From: Streptomyces xanthophaeus | Lineage (GTDB): Bacteria > Actinomycetota > Actinomycetes > Streptomycetales > Streptomycetaceae | Assembly: GCF_030440515.1 (NCBI RefSeq) | Contig: NZ_CP076543.1 | Location: 5,962,501 to 6,026,500, forward strand | Direction of reading: 5' to 3' | Length of the DNA stretch: 64,000 nucleotides | Part shown: positions 63,978 to 64,000 of the stretch, piece after piece | Numbering within the stretch: position 1 is the first letter of the stretch | Layout: each line of letters begins with the position of its first letter | Position numbers and translations under genes: made by a program | The notes under the pieces: generated by a model | Database searches by the model: none | The model's input: only the letters and a program-made list of their open reading frames with translations | Told to the model about the DNA's origin: nothing

Positions 63978-64000
63978 AAGACCGGGGTCCGGCCGCCCAC

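Overview
The window is high-GC actinobacterial chromosome, almost certainly Streptomyces. Evidence: pervasive G/C third codon positions, GTG starts, GTGA/ATGA start-stop overlaps, a trpC-trpM-trpB-trpA order with the streptomycete-type small TrpM protein, the HGxxPAAW and Trp-operon membrane proteins, and a dispersed 50-bp GC-rich intergenic repeat. No rRNA, tRNA, CRISPR array, transposase or phage gene was recognised.

Layout. 1-8.1 kb: the 3' end of trpE, three small membrane proteins, trpC-trpM-trpB-trpA, a DsbA-like thiol protein and lgt. 8.2-17.9 kb (minus): a tightly coupled seven-gene operon with four ADP-ribosylglycohydrolase-family proteins, a ribokinase, a CaiB-type CoA-transferase and an HpcH/CitE-type lyase. 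18.1-25.2 kb: a VIT1/CCC1-type membrane protein and glutamate synthase gltB-gltD. 25.3-41.8 kb: an accessory stretch of small regulator-plus-target modules (MarR/metallo-hydrolase, PadR/DUF1048/hydrolase, YtrA-type GntR/ABC transporter, GlxA-type AraC/epimerase, PadR/luciferase-like oxidoreductase/SDR/esterase), a glycoside-hydrolase-like secreted protein, a VWA protein and a very His-rich secreted peptide.

41.8-57.5 kb carries genes whose order and sequence features match the mycobacterial KstR2 regulon (Rv3548c-Rv3564 region) for degrading steroid rings C and D (HIP pathway). They are acyl-CoA dehydrogenases, an ipdF-like SDR, a kstR2-like TetR regulator, a fadA6-like thiolase, ipdC, ipdB, ipdA, echA20 and two SDRs. 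A housekeeping block (SIMPL protein, cold-shock protein, DEAD-box helicase) and a secreted phosphatase lie between the two halves. Both divergent promoter regions share a near-identical palindrome. The pathway looks as if it is decaying: the fadE30-position gene, an enoyl-CoA hydratase and a kshB-like reductase survive only as internally deleted or truncated remnants, and another acyl-CoA dehydrogenase relic lies at 36.2 kb. This is the most interesting part of the window.

57.6-64 kb: a Gfo/Idh/MocA oxidoreductase, a secreted HAD phosphatase, a zincin-like peptidase with a C-terminal zinc ribbon, a trypsin-like secreted protease, a broken response regulator next to the second copy of the 50-bp repeat, a winged-helix/membrane protein pair, and an AroQ-type chorismate mutase. 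From memory, gltD and the chorismate mutase gene lie only a few genes apart in Streptomyces coelicolor, so most of 25-63 kb may be accessory in this strain.
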